Source: an uncultured Eubacteriales bacterium (GTDB lineage Bacteria > Bacillota > Clostridia > Tissierellales > Peptoniphilaceae). From it: 25,720 bases of DNA. Made by a program: the position numbers and the translations under genes. The notes under the pieces were generated by a model. It did not search any database. It was not told the DNA's origin and worked only from the letters and a program-made list of their open reading frames with translations. The stretch is taken from contig CABTXP010000021.1 of assembly GCA_902488815.1 (NCBI GenBank), positions 1 to 25,720 of the forward strand, in the 5' to 3' direction. Of the stretch, positions 1-7,899 are shown one piece after another; position 1 is the first letter of the stretch, and every line of letters begins with the position of its first letter.

Positions 1-21
1 CATCTATAGATTACTGCGAGT

Positions 22-131
22 TTAAAAAATATTTAAGGACACGGTGCGGGAATGACCGGTCACCGTGAGAGAAATTTCAGTCGTTTTGCGGGAACTCTCA
101 CAGGACATCCCTGTCCAATTAAAAAGTAGCT
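22..131 (-). ncRNA. Candidate structured RNA or structured 5' leader (unassigned)
   Basis: Read on the minus strand, this stretch begins about 7 bases after a TATAAT box and holds three consecutive hairpins: GGACA-GGGA-TGTCC (116-103), a 7-bp stem GTGAGAG/CTCTCAC (101-95 with 71-65) and a 7-bp stem CACGGTG/CACCGTG (67-61 with 46-40). The last stem is followed by TCC and a T-rich run (36-24), which could end transcription. The second and third stems share three bases (65-67), so they compete at the junction. The block is visibly richer in G+C than its surroundings and has no reading frame of note. It matches no riboswitch class I can recognise (checked by eye against TPP, FMN, SAM, glycine, cobalamin, THF, preQ1 and T-box signatures). 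It could be a small RNA, the leader of a gene lying beyond base 1, or a palindromic repeat. That it is transcribed at all is inference. Confidence 0.4.
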
Positions 132-137
132 ATAAAA

Positions 138-167
138 ATTATATCATTTAGTTTATCTGTTCACCAA
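138..167 (-). promoter_or_regulatory. Putative promoter reading into the structured block
   Basis: On the minus strand there is TTGGTG (167-162), an 18-base spacer and a perfect TATAAT (143-138). The predicted start is near base 131, just ahead of the hairpin cluster and just beyond the terminator of importer 1. The -10 box is consensus, but the -35 box matches at only three of six positions. Confidence 0.45.
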
Positions 168-194
168 GGAACTGATTTCCAGGTATTTATAACA

Positions 195-226
195 CAAAAA
201 AAGACACTCCCTAAGGAATGTCTTTT
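195..226 (-). terminator. Intrinsic terminator of peptide importer 1 operon
   Basis: On the minus strand an AAAAGACATTCC / GAGTGTCTTTT hairpin with a short loop runs straight into a T tract, directly after the binding-protein stop codon. It closes the D-F-B-C-A operon. Confidence 0.85.
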
Positions 227-234
227 GATTTTAA

Positions 235-2049
235 TTATTCAGCTAACGGTTCTTCAGCAGTTACTTGCCATTCGCCGGAATTATTAATTTGAACTCCGTT
301 TCCGTATCCAACGTCTACGCCTAGAACTCTCTTGTTTACAATTGTATTTTCTGTTCTCCATTGTAGCGGAATTGCAGGTACTTCTTCAAATGCTGCTTTT
401 TGGAAATCTTTATAAGCTTTTGCCAAGAATTCAGGATCTTTAGCTTCCATACTTGAAATTCTGTCAATTGGTTCTTGAAGAGTTTCTGAAGTGTATCTTG
501 ACATATTAAATGGCGCGTGATCTCCGTATGATTCCTTCGGGTTCGGGTTTGTTCCTACGCCCCAAGCTGCTGCAAATACGTCGATGTTTTCGTCCCCTGC
601 TTGTACTCTGTCATAGAAGTCGTTGAACTCTAACAGTCTTCCGTCTGTAAGTTCAGCTTTGATTCCTATTTCAGCCCATTGTTGGATATAGTATTGTGAC
701 AATGGTTCTTGAATATCTGAACCTGACATCATTGCAAGGCGAACTATAAGTTCGTTGCCCTTTGGATCTTCTCTGAATCCGTCATCGTTAGTGTCCTTAA
801 ATCCTGCTTCGTCCAATAACTTAACAGCCAATTCAGGATTGTAGTAGTATCCTTCAATGTCCTTGTCATAGTATTCAGGGAATACAGGAAGTATTATTGA
901 CTTAGCAAGTTCATTGTATCCGTTGTAGAACTTCTTGCCTACAGCGTCTTGATCAAGAGCATAGCCTAAAGCTTTTCTAAGGTTTACATTTGCCATTTTT
1001 GCTTCAGGATTTACTACAACTTTTCCGTCTTCAAATGTTCCAAGAGCGAATCCTAAGTATGAATAGTAGAATTCTCCCTTACCAACCATTGAGTATCCGG
1101 GAATTTCTTTAAGTTCGTCAACTGATTTTGAAGGAATATTTGAAAGCATGTCATATTTGTGTGCCTTCATAGCTGCAACTACGTTTGATGCAGGTACAAC
1201 TTCTACGTTAATTCCTGCAAGACCCGGTTTACCTTTGAACCAGTACGGGTTCGGTCTAAGTTCGTATTTTTCACCTTGTACTTGATTTGCAATGTAGAAT
1301 GGACCGTATGATAACGGTTTAATTCTAATTTCATCTGATGCTTCAAGATCAGCAACAGGTATATCTTTTAGATAGTGGTATGGCATTAATGCAGCTCTTT
1401 GTCCACTGCCCCATTGTGTAGCAGGTGTCAAAGGATCGTATTGAACTACCATTGTAAGTTCGTCAGGAAGTGTAATACCTGAGATAGTATCAGTTTCACC
1501 TGCGTGATATTCATTCATTCCCACGATTCTTCCGTCTTCAGTGTCGTCATAACGAACGCCTGTGTAGTCCGGATGTCCTACAACGTAAAATGGATATTCA
1601 AGGTCCTTGCTTGTAACGGGAGTTCCGTCGTTCCATTTAAGTTCAGGGTTTAGTTTCCAAGTTACAGTATTGTTGTCAAAATCATAGTTAATGTCTACAT
1701 ATTCAGATGACACAAGTTTAAAACTTTCGTCATATCCATATAGGTTGCCGCCATACATTAATGAAAGAATGTATCCGTCATATGAGTCTTCGTATAGATT
1801 GATGTCAAATAGTCCCTTTAGCGGGGGATCTGTAACTATACCGTATTGCAAAATACCGCCTTCAATTGCTTCGCCTTCATGTTCTACTACTAATGAAGCT
1901 GCGTCGAAAGCTATTGTACTTTCAGGAGATTTTCTTTCTACAGATTCTCCTTCTTTGTTTCCGCCTTCAGCAGGTTTGTTTCCGCCGCAGGCTGTGAGTA
2001 ATAGGCCTAATACTAAAACAAGTGTTATGACCCTAACATATTTTTTCAT
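235..2049 (-). CDS. Peptide ABC transporter substrate-binding lipoprotein (importer 1)
   Basis: A 604-residue extracellular solute-binding protein of family 5 (SBP_bac_5), expected to capture oligopeptides outside the membrane and deliver them to the permease pair encoded upstream. The N-terminus is a lipoprotein signal: two lysines, a hydrophobic stretch, and the lipobox L-T-A-C with the lipidated cysteine at residue 21, followed by a Gly/Glu/Lys-rich linker. The rest has the usual family pattern (LKWNDGTPVTSKDLEY near residue 135, the PNPYWFKGKPG segment near 265). At about 600 residues it is longer than the usual 520-540 and resembles the App/Opp4 type. Its ATG has a strong GAGGAGAGG ribosome site. 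It is the last gene of the operon, separated from the permease by about 50 bases that include a perfect palindrome, which is unusual because this gene is often first. Substrate length preference cannot be read from sequence. Confidence 0.93.
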   Translation of the reverse strand: MKKYVRVITLVLVLGLLLTACGGNKPAEGGNKEGESVERKSPESTIAFDAASLVVEHEGEAIEGGILQYGIVTDPPLKGLFDINLYEDSYDGYILSLMYGGNLYGYDESFKLVSSEYVDINYDFDNNTVTWKLNPELKWNDGTPVTSKDLEYPFYVVGHPDYTGVRYDDTEDGRIVGMNEYHAGETDTISGITLPDELTMVVQYDPLTPATQWGSGQRAALMPYHYLKDIPVADLEASDEIRIKPLSYGPFYIANQVQGEKYELRPNPYWFKGKPGLAGINVEVVPASNVVAAMKAHKYDMLSNIPSKSVDELKEIPGYSMVGKGEFYYSYLGFALGTFEDGKVVVNPEAKMANVNLRKALGYALDQDAVGKKFYNGYNELAKSIILPVFPEYYDKDIEGYYYNPELAVKLLDEAGFKDTNDDGFREDPKGNELIVRLAMMSGSDIQEPLSQYYIQQWAEIGIKAELTDGRLLEFNDFYDRVQAGDENIDVFAAAWGVGTNPNPKESYGDHAPFNMSRYTSETLQEPIDRISSMEAKDPEFLAKAYKDFQKAAFEEVPAIPLQWRTENTIVNKRVLGVDVGYGNGVQINNSGEWQVTAEEPLAE

Positions 2050-2079
2050 GTTAACCTCTCCTCTACTTTATTTTTCTCA

Positions 2080-2094
2080 ACATGCATTGCATGT
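2080..2094. repeat. Perfect 15-base palindrome between permease and binding-protein genes
   Basis: ACATGCA-T-TGCATGT lies in the 51-base gap upstream of the binding-protein ribosome site. As RNA it can form a 6-bp stem with a 3-base loop. It may be an RNA-processing or stability hairpin that sets binding-protein levels, or a protein-binding site. There is no T tract after it, so it is not an intrinsic terminator. Confidence 0.55.
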
Positions 2095-2100
2095 AAAAGA

Positions 2101-3033
2101 CTAAACTCTTCTCTGTCTTGCATCGGACGCACGTCTTACAGCTTGACCCACATAGTTAATTGAAAGTGTAAACACTAACAACAACAGTACTGCAGGCACC
2201 CAGACATATGGCTTTCCGGCAATAACTTCCGGGTCTTGGGCATAGTTTATAAGGGTACCTAAAGACGGTGTCTTTGCAGGCAGACCGAAACCTAAGAATG
2301 TAAGGCCCGTTTCAATCCCTATATTTGCCGCAAGTGTAAGTGTTGAGTCCACGATGATTATTGAACTGATGTTTGGAAGAATTTCTCCAAACATTATTTT
2401 AAACGGCGGCGTACCCATGGTCTTTGAAGCACTGATATAGTCTTTGCGACCTTCAGACAGCGCCTTACTTCTCACAAGTCTTGCCATTCCTGTCCAATAA
2501 AAACAGCTCATTATACCGACAAAGCTCCACATATTGTACCTGGGAATAAGTACCACAAGTACGATTATAATCATAGTTATGGGAAGGATTTGCAAAAAGT
2601 CTATTATTCTCATAATAATATGATCTACAGGTCCTCCGTAGTATCCCATAATAAGACCTATTGTCATTCCCACAAAAGTTGTGATTATAGTTACAAGAAC
2701 TCCGATCATAATTGAGTTGCGAGCGCCTATAATAAGTTGTCCCAAAATAGGACGACCCCCTTTGTCGGCTCCCAATATATATCCGTTTTCGCCGGGTTTT
2801 GTATAGGAGTTGAAAATATCAACTCTTGTAACGGCATTTTCATCTATTACGGCTGCGGCAACAAAGATGCCTACAACCAGGAGTACCAACACGAAGAATG
2901 CAATCAAGGCAACCTTGTCGTGTCTTACTTCATTTACTATTACTTTAAAGCCCATTGGCTTGTCCGGAAGCTCCATGTCATCCGGTTCAATCATTGAGCT
3001 CCCGCTCCACATTCTGTTAAAAAACTTTCCCAT
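2101..3033 (-). CDS. Peptide ABC transporter permease, OppC type (importer 1)
   Basis: An inner-membrane permease subunit of a peptide importer (BPD_transp_1 family, OppC/DppC branch with an N-terminal cytoplasmic segment). A hydrophobic first helix (about residues 35-60) is followed by an extracytoplasmic loop with the family segment GADKGGRPILGQLIIGARNS, then a five-helix core. The EAA-like coupling loop that contacts the ATPases is in the SEGRKDYISASKTMGTPPFK region. The frame is open back to a TTG at 3051, but AGGAGG (3042-3047) lies inside that extension and sits six bases before the ATG at 3033. I therefore start there (310 residues, beginning MGKFFNRMW). It follows OppB by about 10 bases and would pair with it to form the pore. 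Confidence 0.93.
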   Translation of the reverse strand: MGKFFNRMWSGSSMIEPDDMELPDKPMGFKVIVNEVRHDKVALIAFFVLVLLVVGIFVAAAVIDENAVTRVDIFNSYTKPGENGYILGADKGGRPILGQLIIGARNSIMIGVLVTIITTFVGMTIGLIMGYYGGPVDHIIMRIIDFLQILPITMIIIVLVVLIPRYNMWSFVGIMSCFYWTGMARLVRSKALSEGRKDYISASKTMGTPPFKIMFGEILPNISSIIIVDSTLTLAANIGIETGLTFLGFGLPAKTPSLGTLINYAQDPEVIAGKPYVWVPAVLLLLVFTLSINYVGQAVRRASDARQRRV

Positions 3034-3043
3034 GCTGCGCCTC

Positions 3044-4000
3044 CTAATCAATTCTCACACGAGGATCGATTATCATCATAATAATGTCTGATAATAGCGA
3101 GCCTGTCAAAGTCAAAAGTCCGTATAAAAGGACTAATGTAGTTACAACGGAATAGTCATTGGAAAGCATACTTTCAATAAAGAGCTTGCCCATGCCGGGA
3201 TATCCGAATACAGTTTCAATCATAATTGATCCGCCTAAAAGGCCTGTGATTTGGAATCCTAAAAATGCCGCTATAGGCAGTAAGGAGTTTCTGAAGATAT
3301 GGTGAGTGTAAACTTTTTTAGTCGGTACACCCTTTGCTCTTGCAGTCCTTACATAGTCCTGAGTTTTGGCATCTATTATTTCATTTCTCAAATATTGTAT
3401 CGTGCCTGCCGTAGTTATAAATGCATAGGACAGTGCAGGCAGTATCATGTGATAAAGTCTGGATAAAAAGTATTTAAATCCTGTCGCTCCCAATGCCACG
3501 GTTCCTCCTGTGGGGAACCATTTTAATTTATAGCCGAAAATTACAAGAGTCACCAGGTACATTACAAAGCCCGGTATGGACAGTGTAATAAAGTTGTACA
3601 AGTTAATTCCCTGGTCAAGCCGCGACCCGGCTCGCCTGCCTGCCGCAATCCCGAGTGGTATTGCAATGGCATACATGAGTATAAATGTCAAAAGTGAAAG
3701 CCAAAAAGTGTTGGCTGCACGTTGACCTATTACACGACTTACAGGCATCTTCATTGAGTATGAATTTCCGAAGTCGCCCTTTACTGCATTTTTCATCCAT
3801 CTTACATATCGCACTTGAAGAGGGTCGTTAAGGCCTGCCTTTTCTCTAAGTTCTTCAATTCTATTTGCCGGTGTTGTGGGACTTATAAGTCCTGAGAAAG
3901 GATCTCCCGGCATAAAGTTTGCAAGTACAAATATAAAAATACTCAGTATTAATAATTGGGGTATCATTAAAAGAAATCTACGCAAAATTGTTTTCCACAT
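3044..4000 (-). CDS. Peptide ABC transporter permease, OppB type (importer 1)
   Basis: A 318-residue inner-membrane permease of the OppB/DppB branch. It opens with MWKTILRRFLLMIPQLL, the characteristic first helix, followed by the conserved NFMPGDP segment. A six-helix topology is expected. The EAA-like loop DYVRTARAKGVPTKKVY, which docks on the ATPase subunits, is at about residues 219-235, and the protein ends with the family signature IDPRVRID. Its ATG overlaps the upstream ATPase stop codon by one base (TAATG), indicating translational coupling. It is expected to form a heterodimer with the OppC-type subunit. Confidence 0.94.
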   Translation of the reverse strand: MWKTILRRFLLMIPQLLILSIFIFVLANFMPGDPFSGLISPTTPANRIEELREKAGLNDPLQVRYVRWMKNAVKGDFGNSYSMKMPVSRVIGQRAANTFWLSLLTFILMYAIAIPLGIAAGRRAGSRLDQGINLYNFITLSIPGFVMYLVTLVIFGYKLKWFPTGGTVALGATGFKYFLSRLYHMILPALSYAFITTAGTIQYLRNEIIDAKTQDYVRTARAKGVPTKKVYTHHIFRNSLLPIAAFLGFQITGLLGGSIMIETVFGYPGMGKLFIESMLSNDYSVVTTLVLLYGLLTLTGSLLSDIIMMIIDPRVRID

Positions 4001-4947
4001 TATTTAATTCCCCCCTTATTATTTAAAGCTACCAAGTGATCGTCGCTGACTTTAACCAAGTCATAGACTCTGCCTTTTTCGTCGTAGTACTTACTTTCTT
4101 CTCTATTAAAAATTTCTTCAACTTCTATTCTGTTCTTAATGCTCTCTTCCTTTACATCGGGATCGACTTTGGGAATTGCCGCAATAAGTCTCTTTGTATA
4201 AATGTGCATAGGTTCTTTATAAATTATATCTCTCGTGCCTTCTTCTACAAATCTGCCTCTGTGCATTATGTAAATATAATCACACATGTGTTTAACAACG
4301 CCCAAGTCATGGGAGATAAACAAGAAAGACAAGTTAAAAGCCTGTTGGATGTTTTTCATATAGTTTAAAACCTGTGCCTGAACTGAAAGGTCAAGGGCCG
4401 ATACAGGTTCGTCAGCTATTATGAGTTTCGGCTTACATGCCACAGCTCTGGCAACGCCGATTCTCTGTCTTTGGCCGCCGGAAAACTCGTGAGGATACTT
4501 ATATAGAGCATCGTGAGGCATTCCGACAATGTCAAGGAGCTCCAAAACTCTACGTTTTCTCTCGTTTTCAGTCAGACCTTTTTCAAAATTATCCAAGGGC
4601 TCCGCAATAATATCCAAAATTCTTCTCTTCGGGTCAAGTGAAGATGCCGAGTCTTGGAATATCATTTGCACGTCTTCGTTGTATTTAATTCTTTTGCGAA
4701 CGGACTTCTTTGTCACGTCCTGTCCTTCAAAAAGTATTTGTCCTTCAGTTATGTGTTCCAAGCCGACAATAGTCTTGCCTATTGTGGACTTACCGCTTCC
4801 CGACTCTCCTATAAGGCCGAATGTCTTTCCGGAATCAAGTTCCAATGAAACTCCGTCTACGGCTCTTACATGGTCGGTTACTTTATTAAAAAACCCGCTT
4901 CTGATGGGATAGTGAACTTTTAAATCCTTTACTTCTAAAAATTTCAT
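4000..4947 (-). CDS. Peptide ABC transporter ATP-binding protein, OppF/AppF type (importer 1)
   Basis: A 315-residue cytoplasmic ATPase driving peptide import. Walker A is GESGSGKS (47-54), the Q-loop is IFQD near 97, the ABC signature is FSGGQRQR (155-162), Walker B is LIIADEP (175-181) and the H-loop is FISHDLG. The C-terminal segment, with KYYDEKGRVYDL and DHLVAL, replaces the cysteine-containing OppF tail and looks like the App/Opp4 subfamily. The start codon overlaps the upstream OppD stop by four bases (ATGA). It should pair with the OppD-type subunit. Confidence 0.94.
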   Translation of the reverse strand: MKFLEVKDLKVHYPIRSGFFNKVTDHVRAVDGVSLELDSGKTFGLIGESGSGKSTIGKTIVGLEHITEGQILFEGQDVTKKSVRKRIKYNEDVQMIFQDSASSLDPKRRILDIIAEPLDNFEKGLTENERKRRVLELLDIVGMPHDALYKYPHEFSGGQRQRIGVARAVACKPKLIIADEPVSALDLSVQAQVLNYMKNIQQAFNLSFLFISHDLGVVKHMCDYIYIMHRGRFVEEGTRDIIYKEPMHIYTKRLIAAIPKVDPDVKEESIKNRIEVEEIFNREESKYYDEKGRVYDLVKVSDDHLVALNNKGGIK

Positions 4948-5945
4948 TGTGCCGCTTCTCCTTCAAACCGGAAATTTTTGTAACATGTACATCTTACAAA
5001 GTGACCCGGTTTTACTTCGTGAAGTTCAGGGTCGGCTTCGTGTTCTTCAGCAGGTATCCATGGAATACGAGGTGCAAATCTGCAGCCTGTATGGGGCATG
5101 TTCTTTAAAGAAGGTACCATGCCTTGGATTACGTGAAGTTCCTTGCCCACGCTGTCGTCTTGGGGCACGGAGTTTAAAAGAGATCTGGTATAGGGATGTA
5201 GGGGATTTTTAAACAGTTCCGCCGATTCGGCAATTTCGACTATTTGTCCCGCATACATTACCGCCACTCTGTCCGCCGTCTGTGCTACAACGCCAAGGTC
5301 GTGAGTTATAAGAATAATACCTGCATCTATTTCTCTTCTCAGTTTGTCCAAAAGTCCTAAAATTTGCGCTTGAATAGTTACGTCAAGGGCAGTAGTAGGT
5401 TCGTCTGCAATTAAAATATTGGGATTGCAGGAAAGAGCAATGGCTATGATGACACGTTGACGCATTCCGCCGGATAATTCGTGAGGGAATTGACGTGCTG
5501 TCCTCTTGGGATTTTCAATGCCTACTTGATCTAAAAGCTCAAGCACTCTCTTTTCTCTCTCTTCTTTTGTCATATTCGTGTGATAAATAAGAGCCTCTTC
5601 AATTTGTTCACCTATGCGGTGCAGAGGATTTAAAGATGCTAAAGGGTCTTGGAATATCATTCCTATTTCCCCTCCGCGTACTTGGTTGTACTCTTCTTCC
5701 GTACATTCCAAAAGATTTTTGCCTTGGTAGATAACTTCACCTGCAACTTTTGTGTAAAGCATGTTGTGAAGACCCATAACGGTTGTGGCAATAGTAGATT
5801 TTCCGCACCCGCTCTCACCAACTATGGCAAGAACTTCGTCGGAATAAACATCCAAATCAATATCTTCAATGGCATTGTAGTACTCTCCGTCAATGCGAAA
5901 AGAAGTATATAGATTTTTTATCTCTAATAATTTTTTTCTCTCCAT
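4944..5945 (-). CDS. Peptide ABC transporter ATP-binding protein, OppD type (importer 1)
   Basis: A 333-residue ATPase and the first gene of the importer 1 operon. Walker A is GESGCGKS (43-50), the Q-loop is IFQDPLASLNP (97-107), the signature is LSGGMRQR (157-164), Walker B is ILIADEP (177-183), and LITHDLG supplies the H-loop histidine. The C-terminal oligopeptide domain begins GCRFAPR and ends HFVRCTCYK. Of the four cysteines that bind an iron-sulphur cluster in many OppD/DppD proteins, the second and third are replaced by Ile and Glu (IPWIPAEE). I believe this is an App/Opp4 subfamily trait rather than damage. GGAG precedes the ATG. The transcript should start near 6038, giving a leader of about 93 bases, long for this window. 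Confidence 0.94.
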   Translation of the reverse strand: MERKKLLEIKNLYTSFRIDGEYYNAIEDIDLDVYSDEVLAIVGESGCGKSTIATTVMGLHNMLYTKVAGEVIYQGKNLLECTEEEYNQVRGGEIGMIFQDPLASLNPLHRIGEQIEEALIYHTNMTKEEREKRVLELLDQVGIENPKRTARQFPHELSGGMRQRVIIAIALSCNPNILIADEPTTALDVTIQAQILGLLDKLRREIDAGIILITHDLGVVAQTADRVAVMYAGQIVEIAESAELFKNPLHPYTRSLLNSVPQDDSVGKELHVIQGMVPSLKNMPHTGCRFAPRIPWIPAEEHEADPELHEVKPGHFVRCTCYKNFRFEGEAAQ

Positions 5946-6044
5946 TTTAGCTCCGTTCTAATTTTGCAATTCCATAAAAAAAACAGAATCGCCGTCGGAA
6001 TAAATTTATACCTAAACAATTCCTAATTCTTTGTATTTTCTTAA

Positions 6045-6073
6045 ATTTTACAGAAAACAGCCTAATTTGTCAA
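6045..6073 (-). promoter_or_regulatory. Promoter of peptide importer 1 operon
   Basis: On the minus strand there is a perfect TTGACA (6073-6068), a 17-base spacer and TAAAAT (6050-6045). It is the best match to a housekeeping promoter in the window. The predicted start is near 6038. Confidence 0.8.
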
Positions 6074-6126
6074 GATGATAAGCACGTGTCGGGCTTACTG
6101 TTCTCCCCTTTACTTCTCTAAAAATA

Positions 6127-6155
6127 TTGTAAAGTATGAGATTAACATATATCAT
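6127..6155 (+). promoter_or_regulatory. Promoter of pepF
   Basis: TTGTAA (6127-6132), 17 bases, TATCAT (6150-6155). The predicted start, near 6162, leaves a leader of only about 14 bases that consists mostly of the ribosome binding site (AGGAGGT at 6164-6170). Confidence 0.65.
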
Positions 6156-6158
6156 ACT
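6133..6158. promoter_or_regulatory. Inverted repeat over the pepF promoter (candidate operator)
   Basis: Arms AGTATGAGAT (6133-6142) and ATATCATACT (6149-6158) match at 9 of 10 positions around a 6-base spacer. The repeat covers the promoter spacer and the -10 box, the usual place for a repressor site. No regulator gene is visible nearby. Confidence 0.45.
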
Positions 6159-6175
6159 AAATCAGGAGGTATATT

Positions 6176-7858
6176 ATGAAATTTAATGAAATGAAATATA
6201 AAAGACCGGAAGAAGAAAAAGTAAAAAAAGAATTTGAAAACTTTATTGCAAAAATTAAAAATGCAAAGGACGGCAAGGAAGTTACAGATACAATAAGTGA
6301 GTTTCAAGACTTTTACAAAGACTTAACTACCATGGGCACACTTGTAAGCATTAGAAACTCCTGTGACGTTAACGACAAGTTTTACGACGAAGAAAAAATA
6401 TTTTTCAACGACTTTTATCCCGTAGTACAAACTCTTTACTCTGAATTTGCAAAGGCCGTTACCGGCTCAAAGTACAGAGATGATATAAAAAATAAATTCG
6501 GGCAACACTACCTTGATCTATTGGAGTGCTCATTAATTTACAAAGAGGAAGCTGTTCCCTATCTTCAAAGAGAAAATGAACTTATTTTGGAATATGACAA
6601 GCTAATTGCCAACTCCAAAGTTGAAATTGACGGCAAGACATACACTCTCACTCAACTTGGACCAATGCTTGAAAGTGTTGATCGTGAAAAGAGAAAGGAA
6701 GTCTATGAAAAGAGATGGAATTTCTTTAAAGAATACGAAGAAAAAATTGACGAAATATATGACAGCCTCGTAAAGACGAGGGACGAAATGGCAAAGGCAC
6801 TCGGCTACAAGGACTATATCGAGTTCAGATTTAAAGATCTGTGCCGCACTGACTACGACAGAGAAAATGTCAAGGCATATAGAGAAAAGATTTTAAAATA
6901 CATTACTCCCCTTGCAGTGAAGCTGAGAGAAGATCAAGCAAAAGAACTTGGTTTAAATGACTTTAAATTTTACGACAGAGCCGTTGAATACAAGGAAGGC
7001 AATCCAAATCCTGTAGGAGATAAAGATTTTATTGTAAATAAAGCACAGGAAATGTATGGCGAGCTTTCAAAGGAAACCAAGGAATTTTTCGACTTTATGG
7101 TTGAAAATGAACTCTTGGACTTAGATGCAAGGCCGGGCAAAATGGGTGGCGGCTACTGCACCACTCTCGACAAGTACAAGGCTCCTTTTATCTTTGCAAA
7201 CTTTAACGGCACAAGAGGAGACATTGGCGTTGTAACTCACGAGGCAGGTCACGCTTTCCAAAGTTACATGGCAAAGGATATGCCCCTTGCAGAATATGTA
7301 TGGCCCACATACGAAGCTTGTGAAATTCACTCCATGAGTATGGAATTTTTAACGTGGCCTTGGATGGATCTCTTCTTTGAAGATGCGGACAAGTTTAAGT
7401 ACGCCATGTTAAAGGACGCAATTTGCTTCTTGCCCTACGGCGTAACCATTGACCACTTCCAAACATGGGTATATGAAAACCCGGATGCAACTCCTGAAGA
7501 GAGAAAGGCAAAGTACAGAGAGATTGAAACTATGTACCAACCTGACCTGAGCTACGACAACGAATTTTTGGAAAAGGGCACATACTGGTTCACACAACCT
7601 CATGTATTCGGCAGCCCTCTATACTATATTGACTACACCCTTGCTCAAGTACTTGCATTCCAATATGCACTTAAGTACTTGGAAGACAGAGACAAGACCT
7701 TGGAAGAATACATCGGCCTTTGCAAAGCGGGAGGCAGCGAACCATTCTTTAAGCTCATCGACATTGGCAAATTAAAAAATCCAATGACCACAGATGTCAT
7801 TGGAGAAATAAAGCCTAAGCTTGAAAATCTTTTAAACGAAATTAAATCAAAACATTAA
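6176..7858 (+). CDS. pepF: M3 family oligoendopeptidase (PepF type)
   Basis: A 560-residue cytoplasmic zinc metallopeptidase that cuts short peptides. There is no signal peptide. The zinc motif HEAGH is at residues 355-359, and the downstream YEACEIHSMSME segment probably supplies the third zinc ligand (Glu383). The length suits the M3B oligoendopeptidase F family, and the rest is the helical M3 fold with many charged residues. It is the only plus-strand gene, with its own promoter, an excellent AGGAGGT site and a terminator shared with ysxC. It is transcribed divergently from a peptide importer, so it plausibly trims what that importer brings in. The peptide length range and exact subfamily are not visible from sequence. 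Confidence 0.93.
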   Translation: MKFNEMKYKRPEEEKVKKEFENFIAKIKNAKDGKEVTDTISEFQDFYKDLTTMGTLVSIRNSCDVNDKFYDEEKIFFNDFYPVVQTLYSEFAKAVTGSKYRDDIKNKFGQHYLDLLECSLIYKEEAVPYLQRENELILEYDKLIANSKVEIDGKTYTLTQLGPMLESVDREKRKEVYEKRWNFFKEYEEKIDEIYDSLVKTRDEMAKALGYKDYIEFRFKDLCRTDYDRENVKAYREKILKYITPLAVKLREDQAKELGLNDFKFYDRAVEYKEGNPNPVGDKDFIVNKAQEMYGELSKETKEFFDFMVENELLDLDARPGKMGGGYCTTLDKYKAPFIFANFNGTRGDIGVVTHEAGHAFQSYMAKDMPLAEYVWPTYEACEIHSMSMEFLTWPWMDLFFEDADKFKYAMLKDAICFLPYGVTIDHFQTWVYENPDATPEERKAKYREIETMYQPDLSYDNEFLEKGTYWFTQPHVFGSPLYYIDYTLAQVLAFQYALKYLEDRDKTLEEYIGLCKAGGSEPFFKLIDIGKLKNPMTTDVIGEIKPKLENLLNEIKSKH

Positions 7859-7861
7859 AGT

Positions 7862-7899
7862 AAAAAAAAAGAGATATTCCCAAAAGGAATATCTTTTTT
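7862..7899. terminator. Bidirectional intrinsic terminator between pepF and ysxC
   Basis: AGATATTCC/GGAATATCT forms a 9-bp stem with a 4-base loop. On the plus strand it is followed by a T run (pepF end). On the minus strand the A run at 7862-7870 becomes a T run (ysxC end). The plus-strand T run overlaps the ysxC stop codon. Confidence 0.9.

Noticed and set aside
5960..6025. Attenuator or riboswitch in the importer 1 leader
   Set aside because: ATTCC can pair with a GGAAT on either side, and there is a T run. However, the stems are only five base pairs, none sits directly before the T run, and no known riboswitch signature is present.
6079..6097. Hairpin TAAGC...GCTTA upstream of the importer 1 promoter as a terminator
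   Set aside because: It is a five-bp stem extended only by mismatched pairs, with no T tract on either strand. A protein-binding role is possible but unsupported.
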